In this document: positions 9,201-16,094 of the stretch, piece by piece
Layout of the letters: the number at the start of each line of letters is the position of its first letter
How positions within the stretch are numbered: position 1 is the first letter of the stretch
Assembly: GCA_030524715.1 (NCBI GenBank)
Contig: JAUNGB010000026.1
Coordinates: forward strand, 1 to 56,013
Reading direction: 5' to 3'
From: Eubacteriales bacterium
GTDB lineage: Bacteria; Bacillota; Clostridia; Lachnospirales; Lachnospiraceae
Length of the DNA stretch: 56,013 bases
Translations under genes and position numbers: made by a program
The notes under the pieces: generated by a model
Told to the model about the DNA's origin: nothing
What the model saw: the letters and a program-made list of their open reading frames with translations, nothing else
The model's database searches: none

Positions 9201-9433
9201 GATAATGAAAAAGGCGCTTATGGAACGTTTTGCTCTTTCATTATACATGAAAACACATCTGTTCGCAATATTTTCTGTATCCTGAAAATCTGTTTATTGG
9301 AAAATTTGACCGATTGGTCTGAGAAACAGCACATACTGTTCTTTGATGACTTCCATTATAAACCTATAGATCTCAAATATCAATTAAAATTTTATAAAAT
9401 ATTTCCAAATCCACGTTATCAAAAAACACTGTC

Positions 9434-9473
9434 AAAAAAACCTGCAGCTTTCTTTTATCGCTACAGGTTTTTC
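9434..9473 (-). terminator. Rho-independent terminator of the LRR gene
   Basis: On the minus strand the stem AAACCTGTAGC pairs with GCTGCAGGTTT (one internal mismatch) and a run of T follows. It lies about 20 nt beyond the LRR stop at 9494. Confidence 0.75.
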
Positions 9474-9493
9474 TGAAACAGATATGTTTTGGT

Positions 9494-11284
9494 TTACTTT
9501 ACTTTTACAGATTTGATATTCGACCATGGGCTGAACACCTTTGTGTTATTCGCTCCTGTACGGCTGTAGGCATGCAGCCCGGCATAATAGGTTCCTTTTG
9601 GAACATTCTTAAAGGTTACTGTTACTGTGGAACCCTTTGTCGCTTTCTTTACCATCTTTCCATACTGCACCGGACGCTTCTCCCCATAAGCGGTCGTATT
9701 AACCGCTTTTCCAAGTACAACATCATAGCCTGCCGCATAGGAAGCTTTCGTGTAAGTAACCTTTACGGTCTTTCCTGAAACGGACGCTTTGGTGATCTTA
9801 GGTGTGGACGGCGTTAATGACTGCACTTTCACAGAACTCCTGACAGACCACGGGGAATATATTTTTTCTCCATTTACTGTTTTATATGCTCTTGCGTATG
9901 CATAATGAGTCCCTTTTTTGATATATTTAAATTCCGCCTTCAAGGAATCTGTCGAGATTTTTTTCAGCAGGTTTATATCTTTGTAGCAGCTCTTTCCCCC
10001 GATCACAAACTCATAGCCTTCTGCGCCGTCTGTCCCCAACGGCAAAACTGCTGTTACAGTGTTTCCTTTTGCAGTAAGCTTTGGGGCGGCCGGGGAGCTG
10101 AGTTCTTTCTCTCCGTCTGTTACAAGTTCAATACCGTGAGTTTCTGCGTAATCTGCCGCATAGCTTCCCTTTTTTGCGTATATCACTGCATTTTCCGCTT
10201 CAGCAAACGCATCGTCGGCAATACTGGTGACGCTCTCCGGGATCTGAACCTTTTCCAGTCCCGTACACCCGTAAAATGCCTTTGTTTCTATAGTTTTTAC
10301 ACCTGAAGGTATGATAATCTCCGTCACTCCCGTACATTCATAGAAGCACTTTCTCCCAATCTTGTCTACCAGGATCTTTTCGTGGGGCTGAACAGAAACA
10401 GCGATTTTCCCAGATGCATCCGTCTTACAGCTTGCTGCCGTATCATTAAAATATTCCAGGTTTCCTTTTTCAACATAATTAGATCCTTCTTGATCTTCCT
10501 GCTGACAAACATAAATGATATTAAATTTCTTCAGACTAAGACCGCCAGCTTCTGTATAAGCTATAATCTTGTTATCCGGGTCAAAAGCATCCGTATCTCC
10601 TGTCAGACATTCAGCATAAACAAGGCTCTGTAACCTCGGGCACTCTTGAAAAGAAGCGCTACTAACATAAGCGTTAAAGTCCAAAGTCAGAGTATTAAGC
10701 TTCTCACATCCGTAAAATGCCTTTACCCCTACTTTTTTTGCCCCCACAGCATATATCTCTTCCAAATTTTTACATCCCTCAAAAGCACTTTCTCCAATCT
10801 CCAAATATTTTTCCACATACTCGCCGCCTATATATACCTTTGTAACAGCATCATCATGATAGAAAGCTTTGGGTGCAATAGCAGAAATAACCTTTCCATT
10901 AATCTCATCTGAGATCCTTACTACCTGCTGTCCGCTTCCTTTGATTACAATATAAGAATCTGTTTCCGCATCATATTGATATGTAAGGCCATTTTGTTCA
11001 ATGATTCCATCTTTTTCAATGCTTTCTCCATCAGCCGACAAATCCGGGGGGATTGTATCTCCTGTCAGTGTTTCCCCGTCAGAAAAAAAGCTATCCTCTT
11101 CCGCGGGAGCTTCCAATTCCGGAACTTCTGATTCCGGATCCCCTATTTCCAGAGTTTCCTTTTCCGGAGTTTCTGTTCCCGGAACTTCCTGCATATCCGT
11201 AAATTCACCGGCTGCAAAAACGGATGCGTTTCCTCCCATACAAAGACTGAGGATTAATACCGCAATAAAAGCCTTTCTTTTCAT
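9494..11284 (-). CDS. Secreted BspA-like leucine-rich-repeat protein with Fn3-like C-terminus
   Basis: 596 aa from ATG 11284, chosen because AGGAGG lies 6 nt upstream and it opens directly into a signal peptide (MKRKAFIAVLILSLCMGGNA, cut near VFAA). A low-complexity acidic Pro/Glu linker follows. LRR_5 repeats come next (GESAFEGCKNLEEI and TKAFYGCTGLEKVQIPESV types). The end has two beta-sandwich modules; the last (GYDVVLGKA...GTYYAGLHAYSRTG) is shared with the LRR protein at 24558-26078. There is no LPXTG motif, so it may be released or held non-covalently. The promoter carries the AAGGACA direct repeat and is probably LytTR-controlled. A likely adhesin or interaction protein. Confidence 0.88.
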   Translation of the reverse strand: MKRKAFIAVLILSLCMGGNASVFAAGEFTDMQEVPGTETPEKETLEIGDPESEVPELEAPAEEDSFFSDGETLTGDTIPPDLSADGESIEKDGIIEQNGLTYQYDAETDSYIVIKGSGQQVVRISDEINGKVISAIAPKAFYHDDAVTKVYIGGEYVEKYLEIGESAFEGCKNLEEIYAVGAKKVGVKAFYGCEKLNTLTLDFNAYVSSASFQECPRLQSLVYAECLTGDTDAFDPDNKIIAYTEAGGLSLKKFNIIYVCQQEDQEGSNYVEKGNLEYFNDTAASCKTDASGKIAVSVQPHEKILVDKIGRKCFYECTGVTEIIIPSGVKTIETKAFYGCTGLEKVQIPESVTSIADDAFAEAENAVIYAKKGSYAADYAETHGIELVTDGEKELSSPAAPKLTAKGNTVTAVLPLGTDGAEGYEFVIGGKSCYKDINLLKKISTDSLKAEFKYIKKGTHYAYARAYKTVNGEKIYSPWSVRSSVKVQSLTPSTPKITKASVSGKTVKVTYTKASYAAGYDVVLGKAVNTTAYGEKRPVQYGKMVKKATKGSTVTVTFKNVPKGTYYAGLHAYSRTGANNTKVFSPWSNIKSVKVK

Positions 11285-11363
11285 TTTGTTTCCTCCTGCC
11301 ATAAAAAACTTCTCCAGCAAACCTTAACCATTTGCTGAATAATTAATGAATGATTGCTTTTTA

Positions 11364-11424
11364 ATTTTACCACATTTTACAACTGTAATCTGTAAGTGTC
11401 CTTTAACTTTGCCATTTTGTCCTT
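11364..11424 (-). promoter_or_regulatory. LytTR-type direct-repeat promoter of LRR gene 1
   Basis: Minus strand: AAGGACA (11424-11418), 14 nt, AAGGACA (11403-11397), 27 nt, TGG-TAAAAT (-10 at 11369-11364). The two heptamers are 21 bp apart, two helical turns. A second TAAAAT at 11379-11374 gives a 17-nt alternative. No good -35 is present, as expected for an activator-dependent promoter. Confidence 0.75.
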
Positions 11425-11562
11425 TTTCCTCTTAAACGCACAGGAGACGGCTGCAAAACAGCCGTCTTTGTGAATTTTTAAGCAAAAAGAAAACCTATCA
11501 CCATATTTTATGGTCATAGGCTTTCTTGAGAAACATTTTATTCAGGCAGGATTTCCGGAAAT

Positions 11563-11760
11563 TTATAAAGCATATTCCTCCAAAAGCTCCATTTGGAACC
11601 TGCTGTCCACGATCGAACGGTTCAAATCCCCCGTACGGTTATCCTCCAACAACATTTGATTCAAACGATTAATTCTGTTTTCATTTAATCCTTGCTGTAT
11701 CCCTTGTTTCATTCCTTGCTCCATTCCCTCTTTTATCATATCATTGATTGCCTTAGACAT
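11563..11760 (-). CDS. Putative internally initiated RpnS-like C-terminal protein (65 aa), copy 2
   Basis: In-frame ATG 11760 (Met 258 of the parent), with AGGAGG at 11776-11771 and a 10-nt spacer, exactly as in copy 1. The product would start MSKAINDMIKEGMEQG. Conservation of the site while nearby codons change supports function. Confidence 0.55.
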   Translation of the reverse strand: MSKAINDMIKEGMEQGMKQGIQQGLNENRINRLNQMLLEDNRTGDLNRSIVDSRFQMELLEEYAL

Positions 11761-12531
11761 ATTATATTTGCCTCCTGGTTTTTTATTGATTTTTTTCAGT
11801 TCCTTCAGTTTCTCTGTATGTGACATTACACTTAGAAGATCATACGCATCTTCTGCCATATCCGAAAATGCCTCCCTGTGTTCCCCCACATATTTCTCCA
11901 ATCGTTCCTTGTCCTCCACATTTTGCAGAAATCCAAATACTTCCTGTATATCTGTGCGGAAAACCTCCAGAGTTGAACAGGTGCATACCTCAAAAAGATT
12001 GATTGAATAATCCGCGATCATCTCCCGTATGTTCTCTGGCCACCCTGCTAAATTCATAAGTTCCTTCAAGCTTCTGGCCCCATCCCATGGTTCGCGCCCA
12101 AAATAGATCACGATAGACACCACTGGTTTTAAGCGGTCTGTTCTTGCAAATCCTGACAGGTATTCCCCGCCTGCTTTCAGATCTTTTGCATGCTTATGTA
12201 TCTTTTGTATCTCTTTCCATTGATTATAATAGCTGATAGCATCCTGATTCATCAAGCGTATCGGCATTGCATAGTGAATATCCGTCTGATTCTGCAGCGC
12301 AATCAGCAGAACCTGACATTCCACACTCACTTCACTCATCAGATCCATGATATTTACATTTGTCAAAAAACTACTTCCCCCTTTCCAGGTTCTGGAAAGT
12401 ACAGGGTTCACCTCATGGATATCTTCCTGCCTTATAATCTCCTGTCCGCTATAGAAGTAACCGTTCAGGAAATCGGCAAAACGTTCCTTATCTTTAAAAT
12501 AATCAATAGAAACCACGTTTTGATTCTGCAT
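11563..12531 (-). CDS. Rpn-family PD-(D/E)XK nuclease/transposase-like protein (family A, copy 2)
   Basis: 322 aa and almost identical to the gene at 8061-9029; differences concentrate in the C-terminal third. The same LQNQTDIHYAMP core has Gln for the expected Glu. The periodic segment here reads EGME, QGMK, QGIQ, QGLN, equal in number to copy 1 but with different units. The internal AGGAGG and in-frame ATG are kept, and a competing out-of-frame ATG found in copy 1 is lost here (Asn replaces Asp at residue 257). It stands alone, with no partner gene. Confidence 0.88.
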   Translation of the reverse strand: MQNQNVVSIDYFKDKERFADFLNGYFYSGQEIIRQEDIHEVNPVLSRTWKGGSSFLTNVNIMDLMSEVSVECQVLLIALQNQTDIHYAMPIRLMNQDAISYYNQWKEIQKIHKHAKDLKAGGEYLSGFARTDRLKPVVSIVIYFGREPWDGARSLKELMNLAGWPENIREMIADYSINLFEVCTCSTLEVFRTDIQEVFGFLQNVEDKERLEKYVGEHREAFSDMAEDAYDLLSVMSHTEKLKELKKINKKPGGKYNMSKAINDMIKEGMEQGMKQGIQQGLNENRINRLNQMLLEDNRTGDLNRSIVDSRFQMELLEEYAL

Positions 12532-12809
12532 ACCCCTCCTGTTCCGGACACAGAAAATCCTTCTGACAGGTTTTAAGCTATAGAATGAAAAAGGAATTGC
12601 ATAGAACGTTTTGCTCTTCCATTATACATTAAAACACATCTTTTCGCAATATTTTCTGTATCCTGAAATTCTGTTTATTGGGAAATTTGACCGATTGGTC
12701 TGACAAACAGCACATACTGTTCTTTGATGACTTCCATTATAAACCTGTAGATTCCAAATATCAATTAAAATTTTATAAAATATTTTCCAAATCCATGTTA
12801 TAGAACAAT

Positions 12810-12896
12810 GAGGACAAGTCCTCTTGCTCTTCTTTGCGTACCGGATACATGTTGCTATAGGCAACATGTATCCGGTACCATCCTGCTTTGCAGGAT
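12810..12896. repeat. Three consecutive hairpins downstream of the LytTR regulator
   Basis: GAGGAC-aa-GTCCTC (12810-12823), then an 18-bp perfect inverted repeat GTACCGGATACATGTTGC with its complement around TATAG (12838-12878), then ATCCTGC-ttt-GCAGGAT (12880-12896). They lie just past the response-regulator stop at 12902. They may end its transcript, but no long T-run follows, so a protein- or RNA-binding role is possible. Confidence 0.7.
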
Positions 12897-12901
12897 TCTC
12901 A

Positions 12902-13606
12902 TCATGTCCAGAAATCCAGAATTGCTTTCTTCACACTCCCGAATCTTGTCTCTCCCACTGCCAGTATAATTCCGTCTCTCATATACAGCTCACGGCTTTT
13001 CATCTTCATAATATGCCTGATATTTGCCGCATATCCCTTATCTATCAATACAAACTCCTTGGAGGTCAATTCCTGAAGGACCGTAGTGAGAGGTTTACGA
13101 ACCTTACTCTCTCCGCGCTTATGGACAAACACAACATACTTACCTTCTTTCTTTATGTAAAAAATGTCTGAATAGGCAATTTTCTCAACTTCGCCTTTCT
13201 TTTCAATTATGTAATACTGTTCTTCCTTCTCTAAAATAGAAGGGATAATCGTTTCATAAGCAGCGACAAGTTTCTTATCCATTACCTCTTTAGGAATGTA
13301 TCGATAGGTATTTACTTCATATGCCTCCACTGCATAATCAACATAATTAGTAATAAAAATAATCACCGGTTCCGGATAAAGTCTGCGTATTTCCTTTGCC
13401 ACCTCTATACCGTTTTTCCCTTCCATCTCTACATCCAGGATATATAAATCATAGAATTCCTCTTTTAACCCGGCAATAACCCACTCCGCGCTCTGATATG
13501 TATCAACTCTGCAAGGGATCCCTTTCTTTGTAAAATAATCCTCTGTAAGCTTTTTCGCCTTTTCCAGATAAAATTTGTCATCATCCAGAATCAAGATTCT
13601 AACCAT
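12902..13606 (-). CDS. LytTR-family response regulator (orphan-type)
   Basis: 234 aa from ATG 13606, which has AGGAG 8 nt upstream; a GTG two codons earlier is too close to that site. The receiver domain (about 1-115) has DDD near the start, the phospho-Asp in DLYILDVEMEG and a conserved Lys. The C-terminal LytTR DNA-binding domain (about 135-230) contains EKIAYSDIFYIKKEGKY and VLIDKGYAANIRHIMKM. It is a close paralogue of the regulator at 20529-21233. The stop codon of the gene upstream overlaps its 5' end, so the two are coupled. No kinase gene is adjacent, so it may share the kinase at 19046-20524. Confidence 0.9.
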   Translation of the reverse strand: MVRILILDDDKFYLEKAKKLTEDYFTKKGIPCRVDTYQSAEWVIAGLKEEFYDLYILDVEMEGKNGIEVAKEIRRLYPEPVIIFITNYVDYAVEAYEVNTYRYIPKEVMDKKLVAAYETIIPSILEKEEQYYIIEKKGEVEKIAYSDIFYIKKEGKYVVFVHKRGESKVRKPLTTVLQELTSKEFVLIDKGYAANIRHIMKMKSRELYMRDGIILAVGETRFGSVKKAILDFWT

Positions 13607-13611
13607 ATCCA

Positions 13612-14172
13612 CTACTCCTCCAAAAACGTATAAAATTTAAAATTTTTTACATCATAGAAATAAGCCTCAGCCTCATTGATCACCAGCTCGTACACCTCCG
13701 GTTCTTCCCCTATCTTTGGATGTTTTCTCCCATATTGATAAATATACCTGCCCATGCTATGTGAATTTATCTTCTCAATAATATCGTCCACCACTTCTCC
13801 GATAGACATGGGATTTTCTTTAGAAGGTTTCCATTTTCCTATCATCCGCCGAACCTGTACCCGATTCACCTTAATACATTTGCACAACGTCGGCTCTTTC
13901 GGATAAAAATCATTTTTCTCCCGTCCTGTCAGTTCCAGTAGTTCCTTTACCTCCGGTATCCGTTCATCTAATGCAAAACCCATATTGGCATAAGCCTGCA
14001 TATGCAATACTGCAAGATCCAGATATTCCCTGTTTTGAGATTGCCGATACCATTGCAGAAGATTCTTCAAACTGCCATACACTGTTTCTTTAATTGTGAT
14101 TCCCCGGTTATGTAATGTCTGCATCGTATACATCATAACATATAATTCATCTGATTTACTATCATTTACCAT
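13612..14172 (-). CDS. Uncharacterised 186-aa protein paired with a LytTR regulator
   Basis: Soluble, mostly helical, no signal peptide or membrane segment. The ATG at 14172 has AGGAGG 7 nt upstream. The N-terminal half looks helical (SDELYVMMYTMQTLHNRGIT); the C-terminal half is charged and aromatic (VYELVINEAEAYFYDVKNFK). It is the first gene of a two-gene operon with the LytTR regulator and has an AAGGACA promoter, so it is likely part of the same circuit. I do not recognise a family. It could be a modulator of the regulator or a peptide sensor, but nothing in the sequence proves this. Confidence 0.75.
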   Translation of the reverse strand: MVNDSKSDELYVMMYTMQTLHNRGITIKETVYGSLKNLLQWYRQSQNREYLDLAVLHMQAYANMGFALDERIPEVKELLELTGREKNDFYPKEPTLCKCIKVNRVQVRRMIGKWKPSKENPMSIGEVVDDIIEKINSHSMGRYIYQYGRKHPKIGEEPEVYELVINEAEAYFYDVKNFKFYTFLEE

Positions 14173-14222
14173 AATTTTCCTCCTGAAATATAGATATCTA
14201 TTGTTCCTGCTCTTACCCTCTT

Positions 14223-14283
14223 AGTATACACAATCTTTCGTAAAAATTTTTATTGTGTCCTTAAAAACGGCTAAAAAGGTTTT
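14223..14283 (-). promoter_or_regulatory. LytTR-type promoter of the 186-aa/regulator operon
   Basis: Minus strand: AAGGACA (14262-14256), 27 nt, TATACT (14228-14223). The half-site 21 bp upstream (14283-14277, AAAACCT) is poor, so only the proximal box is convincing. Spacing to the -10 is the same as at the two LRR genes. This suggests autoregulation by one of the two LytTR proteins. Confidence 0.65.
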
Positions 14284-14460
14284 TATCTAAAAAAATATAA
14301 AATTTTCTGGTACTCGTCGTTTTTTATGTGAAACGCAAGAAAAAATTCCAATAAATACATAGTGTTTTCCGACAAAATATCTATTCGTATGTTTTTGTAA
14401 AGGCAAAATCAAAGTATTCCGTCTATAATCTCATGTAAAAGCCGTAAAAATCCACTGAAA

Positions 14461-14487
14461 AGTGCCACCGGCTTAGCCGGTGGCACT
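14461..14487 (-). terminator. Terminator after the muramidase-like lysin gene
   Basis: Perfect 12-bp stem AGTGCCACCGGC with its complement around a 3-nt loop, followed on the minus strand by TTTTC. It lies about 30 nt past the lysin stop at 14521. The stretch 14288-14460 beyond it is AT-rich and holds no gene I can support. Confidence 0.85.
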
Positions 14488-14520
14488 AATTATTATCCTT
14501 TCATATAGCTGCGGCAGTTC

Positions 14521-15582
14521 TTATACTTCTGCCAGTTTTTTAAACGTATCACGTCCGGCCATTCCGTCAGCGCTCAATCCATTTCTCTGCTGGAAAGTTA
14601 TCACACCCTGTTTTGTGGAAGGACCAAAATCACAATCTACTGCGCCGGACAGAGAAATATCATGAGCATACAAACCAATCTGCAGGACGCCTACATAAAG
14701 ATTATTAGCTCCCTGACTCAATACATGGGAGGCGCATGCTGATTCCGTATTGCTTCCCCAAATTCCGTCTACACTGAGCCCGGCGCCATAAACAGAATTT
14801 AAAGCTGACTGAATTGCAGAAATATATGCTTTTTTGCTGGCTGGTCCCCAGGAACCATCCACTGTCAATCCTGCATTAAATTTACTGTTCAGTTCTCTCT
14901 GGGCAATCTGGATATTCGATGAAGCCGTCCCTGTATTGCCTCCTGTATTACCGCCTCCGCCAGAAGTTCCGCTGATATATTTTTTTAAGGTTTCGTATAC
15001 CATTTTCTGTCGGCTTCTGTATGCTCCCACCTGATTACCGGTATCTGTCTGACATGCCGCATACAGATTGTCAAGTGTATACGGCTTCTGGGTTTTTGCC
15101 AGAATACGTGTTACCGCTCCATAACCGCCCTGATGCCGGAAGTTTGCGCACATCATTTTTGCATCCATGACAGTAACATTGAGTGCAGCCGCCTCATTAA
15201 TATATTTCTCCATCTGCTCATCAACCAACTGATCCTGACACTTACGTCCAACAGTACTGTTAATAATTTTTACAATACATTTTGCTTTTGCAGAGGTCTT
15301 TAAAATACGGTAAACAGACCAGTCTTTATTGTCCAGATCGCTTGCTACCCCCGCTGTATCCAGACTCGCAAACAAAGCAGAATCTGCTTTTCTTATTCTG
15401 TTAAGAAGTGTTTGCGCCTCCGTTCCATACCACTGTCCGGCTCCGATCGTGATCGCAGTTTCGTTGGAACTGTTAGTGTACGCCTCGGTAAAATCAGCGT
15501 AATCCATCTGGCCGTATACCTGTCCGCCTGTTTCCACAGCATAAATTATTTTTCTTATTACTTCTTTTTCTTTTGCAGTCAT
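14521..15582 (-). CDS. Leaderless phage-type lysin: lysozyme-like domain plus peptidoglycan-binding repeats
   Basis: 353 aa, no signal peptide. The N-terminal part (about 1-200) resembles clostridial phage-type glycan hydrolases, with a candidate catalytic Glu in IYAVETGGQVYG (near residue 13) and an ITIGAGQWYGTEAQ motif. A Gly/Thr/Asn linker (about 205-220) precedes two PG_binding_1-like units (LTVDGSWGPASKKA, LSVDGIWGSNTE) and a third related segment (DCDFGPSTKQGVITFQQ). The same binding module ends the lysin at 26373-27266. It lies 110 bp downstream of the holin gene, but has its own TTTACA-N16-CTCTTT promoter. Without a leader it needs the holin or lysis to reach the wall. Confidence 0.85.
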   Translation of the reverse strand: MTAKEKEVIRKIIYAVETGGQVYGQMDYADFTEAYTNSSNETAITIGAGQWYGTEAQTLLNRIRKADSALFASLDTAGVASDLDNKDWSVYRILKTSAKAKCIVKIINSTVGRKCQDQLVDEQMEKYINEAAALNVTVMDAKMMCANFRHQGGYGAVTRILAKTQKPYTLDNLYAACQTDTGNQVGAYRSRQKMVYETLKKYISGTSGGGGNTGGNTGTASSNIQIAQRELNSKFNAGLTVDGSWGPASKKAYISAIQSALNSVYGAGLSVDGIWGSNTESACASHVLSQGANNLYVGVLQIGLYAHDISLSGAVDCDFGPSTKQGVITFQQRNGLSADGMAGRDTFKKLAEV

Positions 15583-15627
15583 TATTTTTCTCCTTGTTCT
15601 TTTTTAGAATTTGCAAATTCAATAAAT

Positions 15628-15655
15628 AAAGAGAAAAAATCCTGCCGTTTGTAAA
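15628..15655 (-). promoter_or_regulatory. Group V sigma-type promoter of the lysin
   Basis: Minus strand TTTACA (15655-15650), 16-nt spacer, CTCTTT (15633-15628), continuing TATT. It lies 45 nt before the lysin ATG, which has AAGGAG 7 nt upstream. One of four such promoters in the window. Confidence 0.85.
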
Positions 15656-15692
15656 CAAAAGATCCTATGATTTTTATTTACTGTTTTAAACG

Positions 15693-15932
15693 TTACGGCT
15701 TTGCCGCTTTGCGCTTTATCACATATTCCCTGACGTCCTTGGAACTGTCTTCTTCAGGGCCTGCAGCGCCGGACTGCGCTATAAACCAGTGAATAATAGT
15801 CAGGTAATTCTTTTCCCTTTCATCCTGTCTCAACTCACGTTTCTCACTTGTTCTCACGATATAAACCAGTAAAAACAATACAGCCACTATCCAAAGCCCC
15901 TGAGGCCAAGCCGTTTCTAATACTGAAAGCAA
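15693..15932 (-). CDS. BhlA/UviB-family holin-like protein
   Basis: 79 aa from a TTG start at 15932 (AAGGAGG 8 nt upstream). One membrane helix near the N-terminus (GLWIVAVLFLLVYIV, about 12-26) is followed by a charged helix (EKRELRQDEREKN) and a basic tail, the layout of BhlA/UviB. UviB is the holin-like protein tied to bacteriocin BCN5 release in C. perfringens. It is preceded by TTGACA-N16-CTCTTT and followed by the lysin gene, so a holin-lysin pair for releasing or delivering leaderless proteins is the best reading. Confidence 0.8.
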   Translation of the reverse strand: MLSVLETAWPQGLWIVAVLFLLVYIVRTSEKRELRQDEREKNYLTIIHWFIAQSGAAGPEEDSSKDVREYVIKRKAAKP

Positions 15933-15975
15933 TAAAATCCCCTCCTTCCTGTTATTTTTTTAGCCGGCACTTTAT

Positions 15976-16003
15976 AAAGAGAATTATTTTTTGTTTTTGT
16001 CAA
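15976..16003 (-). promoter_or_regulatory. Group V sigma-type promoter of the holin gene
   Basis: Minus strand TTGACA (16003-15998), 16-nt spacer, CTCTTT (15981-15976), continuing ATAA. It differs from the other three by G for T at the third -35 base. The start codon is 44 nt downstream. No sigma-A -10 sits at the right distance. Confidence 0.8.
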
Positions 16004-16041
16004 CTAAAATCCAACAGTTATTAAAGCTAATTTTCCCGAAC

Positions 16042-16094
16042 ATAAAACAAGTCATGCCCTGCAGCAAATTACTGCAGGGCATGACTTGTTTTAT
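16042..16094 (-). terminator. 23-bp perfect hairpin overlapping the lanM 3' end
   Basis: The arms 16042-16064 and 16072-16094 are perfectly complementary (ending CCCTGCAG / CTGCAGGG) with a 7-nt loop holding the lanM stop codon. The last residues of LanM are encoded in one arm. A near copy ends the sigma-factor gene at 21628-21680. Confidence 0.85.

Larger units (their letters stand above)
8044..9420 (-). repeat. Duplicated module, copy 1 (rpn gene plus about 270 bp upstream)
   Basis: This stretch is repeated almost base for base at about 11546-12800. It covers the rpn gene and a noncoding upstream block. Copy 1 differs by carrying an extra insert of about 125 bp at 9081-9203. The two copies bracket the LRR gene at 9494-11284 as direct repeats, so recombination between them could delete or amplify the LRR gene. 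Confidence 0.9.
11546..12800 (-). repeat. Duplicated module, copy 2 (rpn gene plus upstream block)
   Basis: Matches 8044-9420 with very few differences over the N-terminal coding half and the upstream block. It lacks the insert of about 125 bp found in copy 1, so it serves as the empty-site reference. An 81-codon frame at 12622-12867 falls mostly in this noncoding block and is not called as a gene. Confidence 0.9.

Noticed and set aside
12622-12867. 81-codon minus-strand frame with several Cys
   Set aside because: It lies mostly in the noncoding upstream block of the duplicated rpn module. The matching block near 9.2-9.4 kb does not keep the frame, and no ribosome site precedes it.
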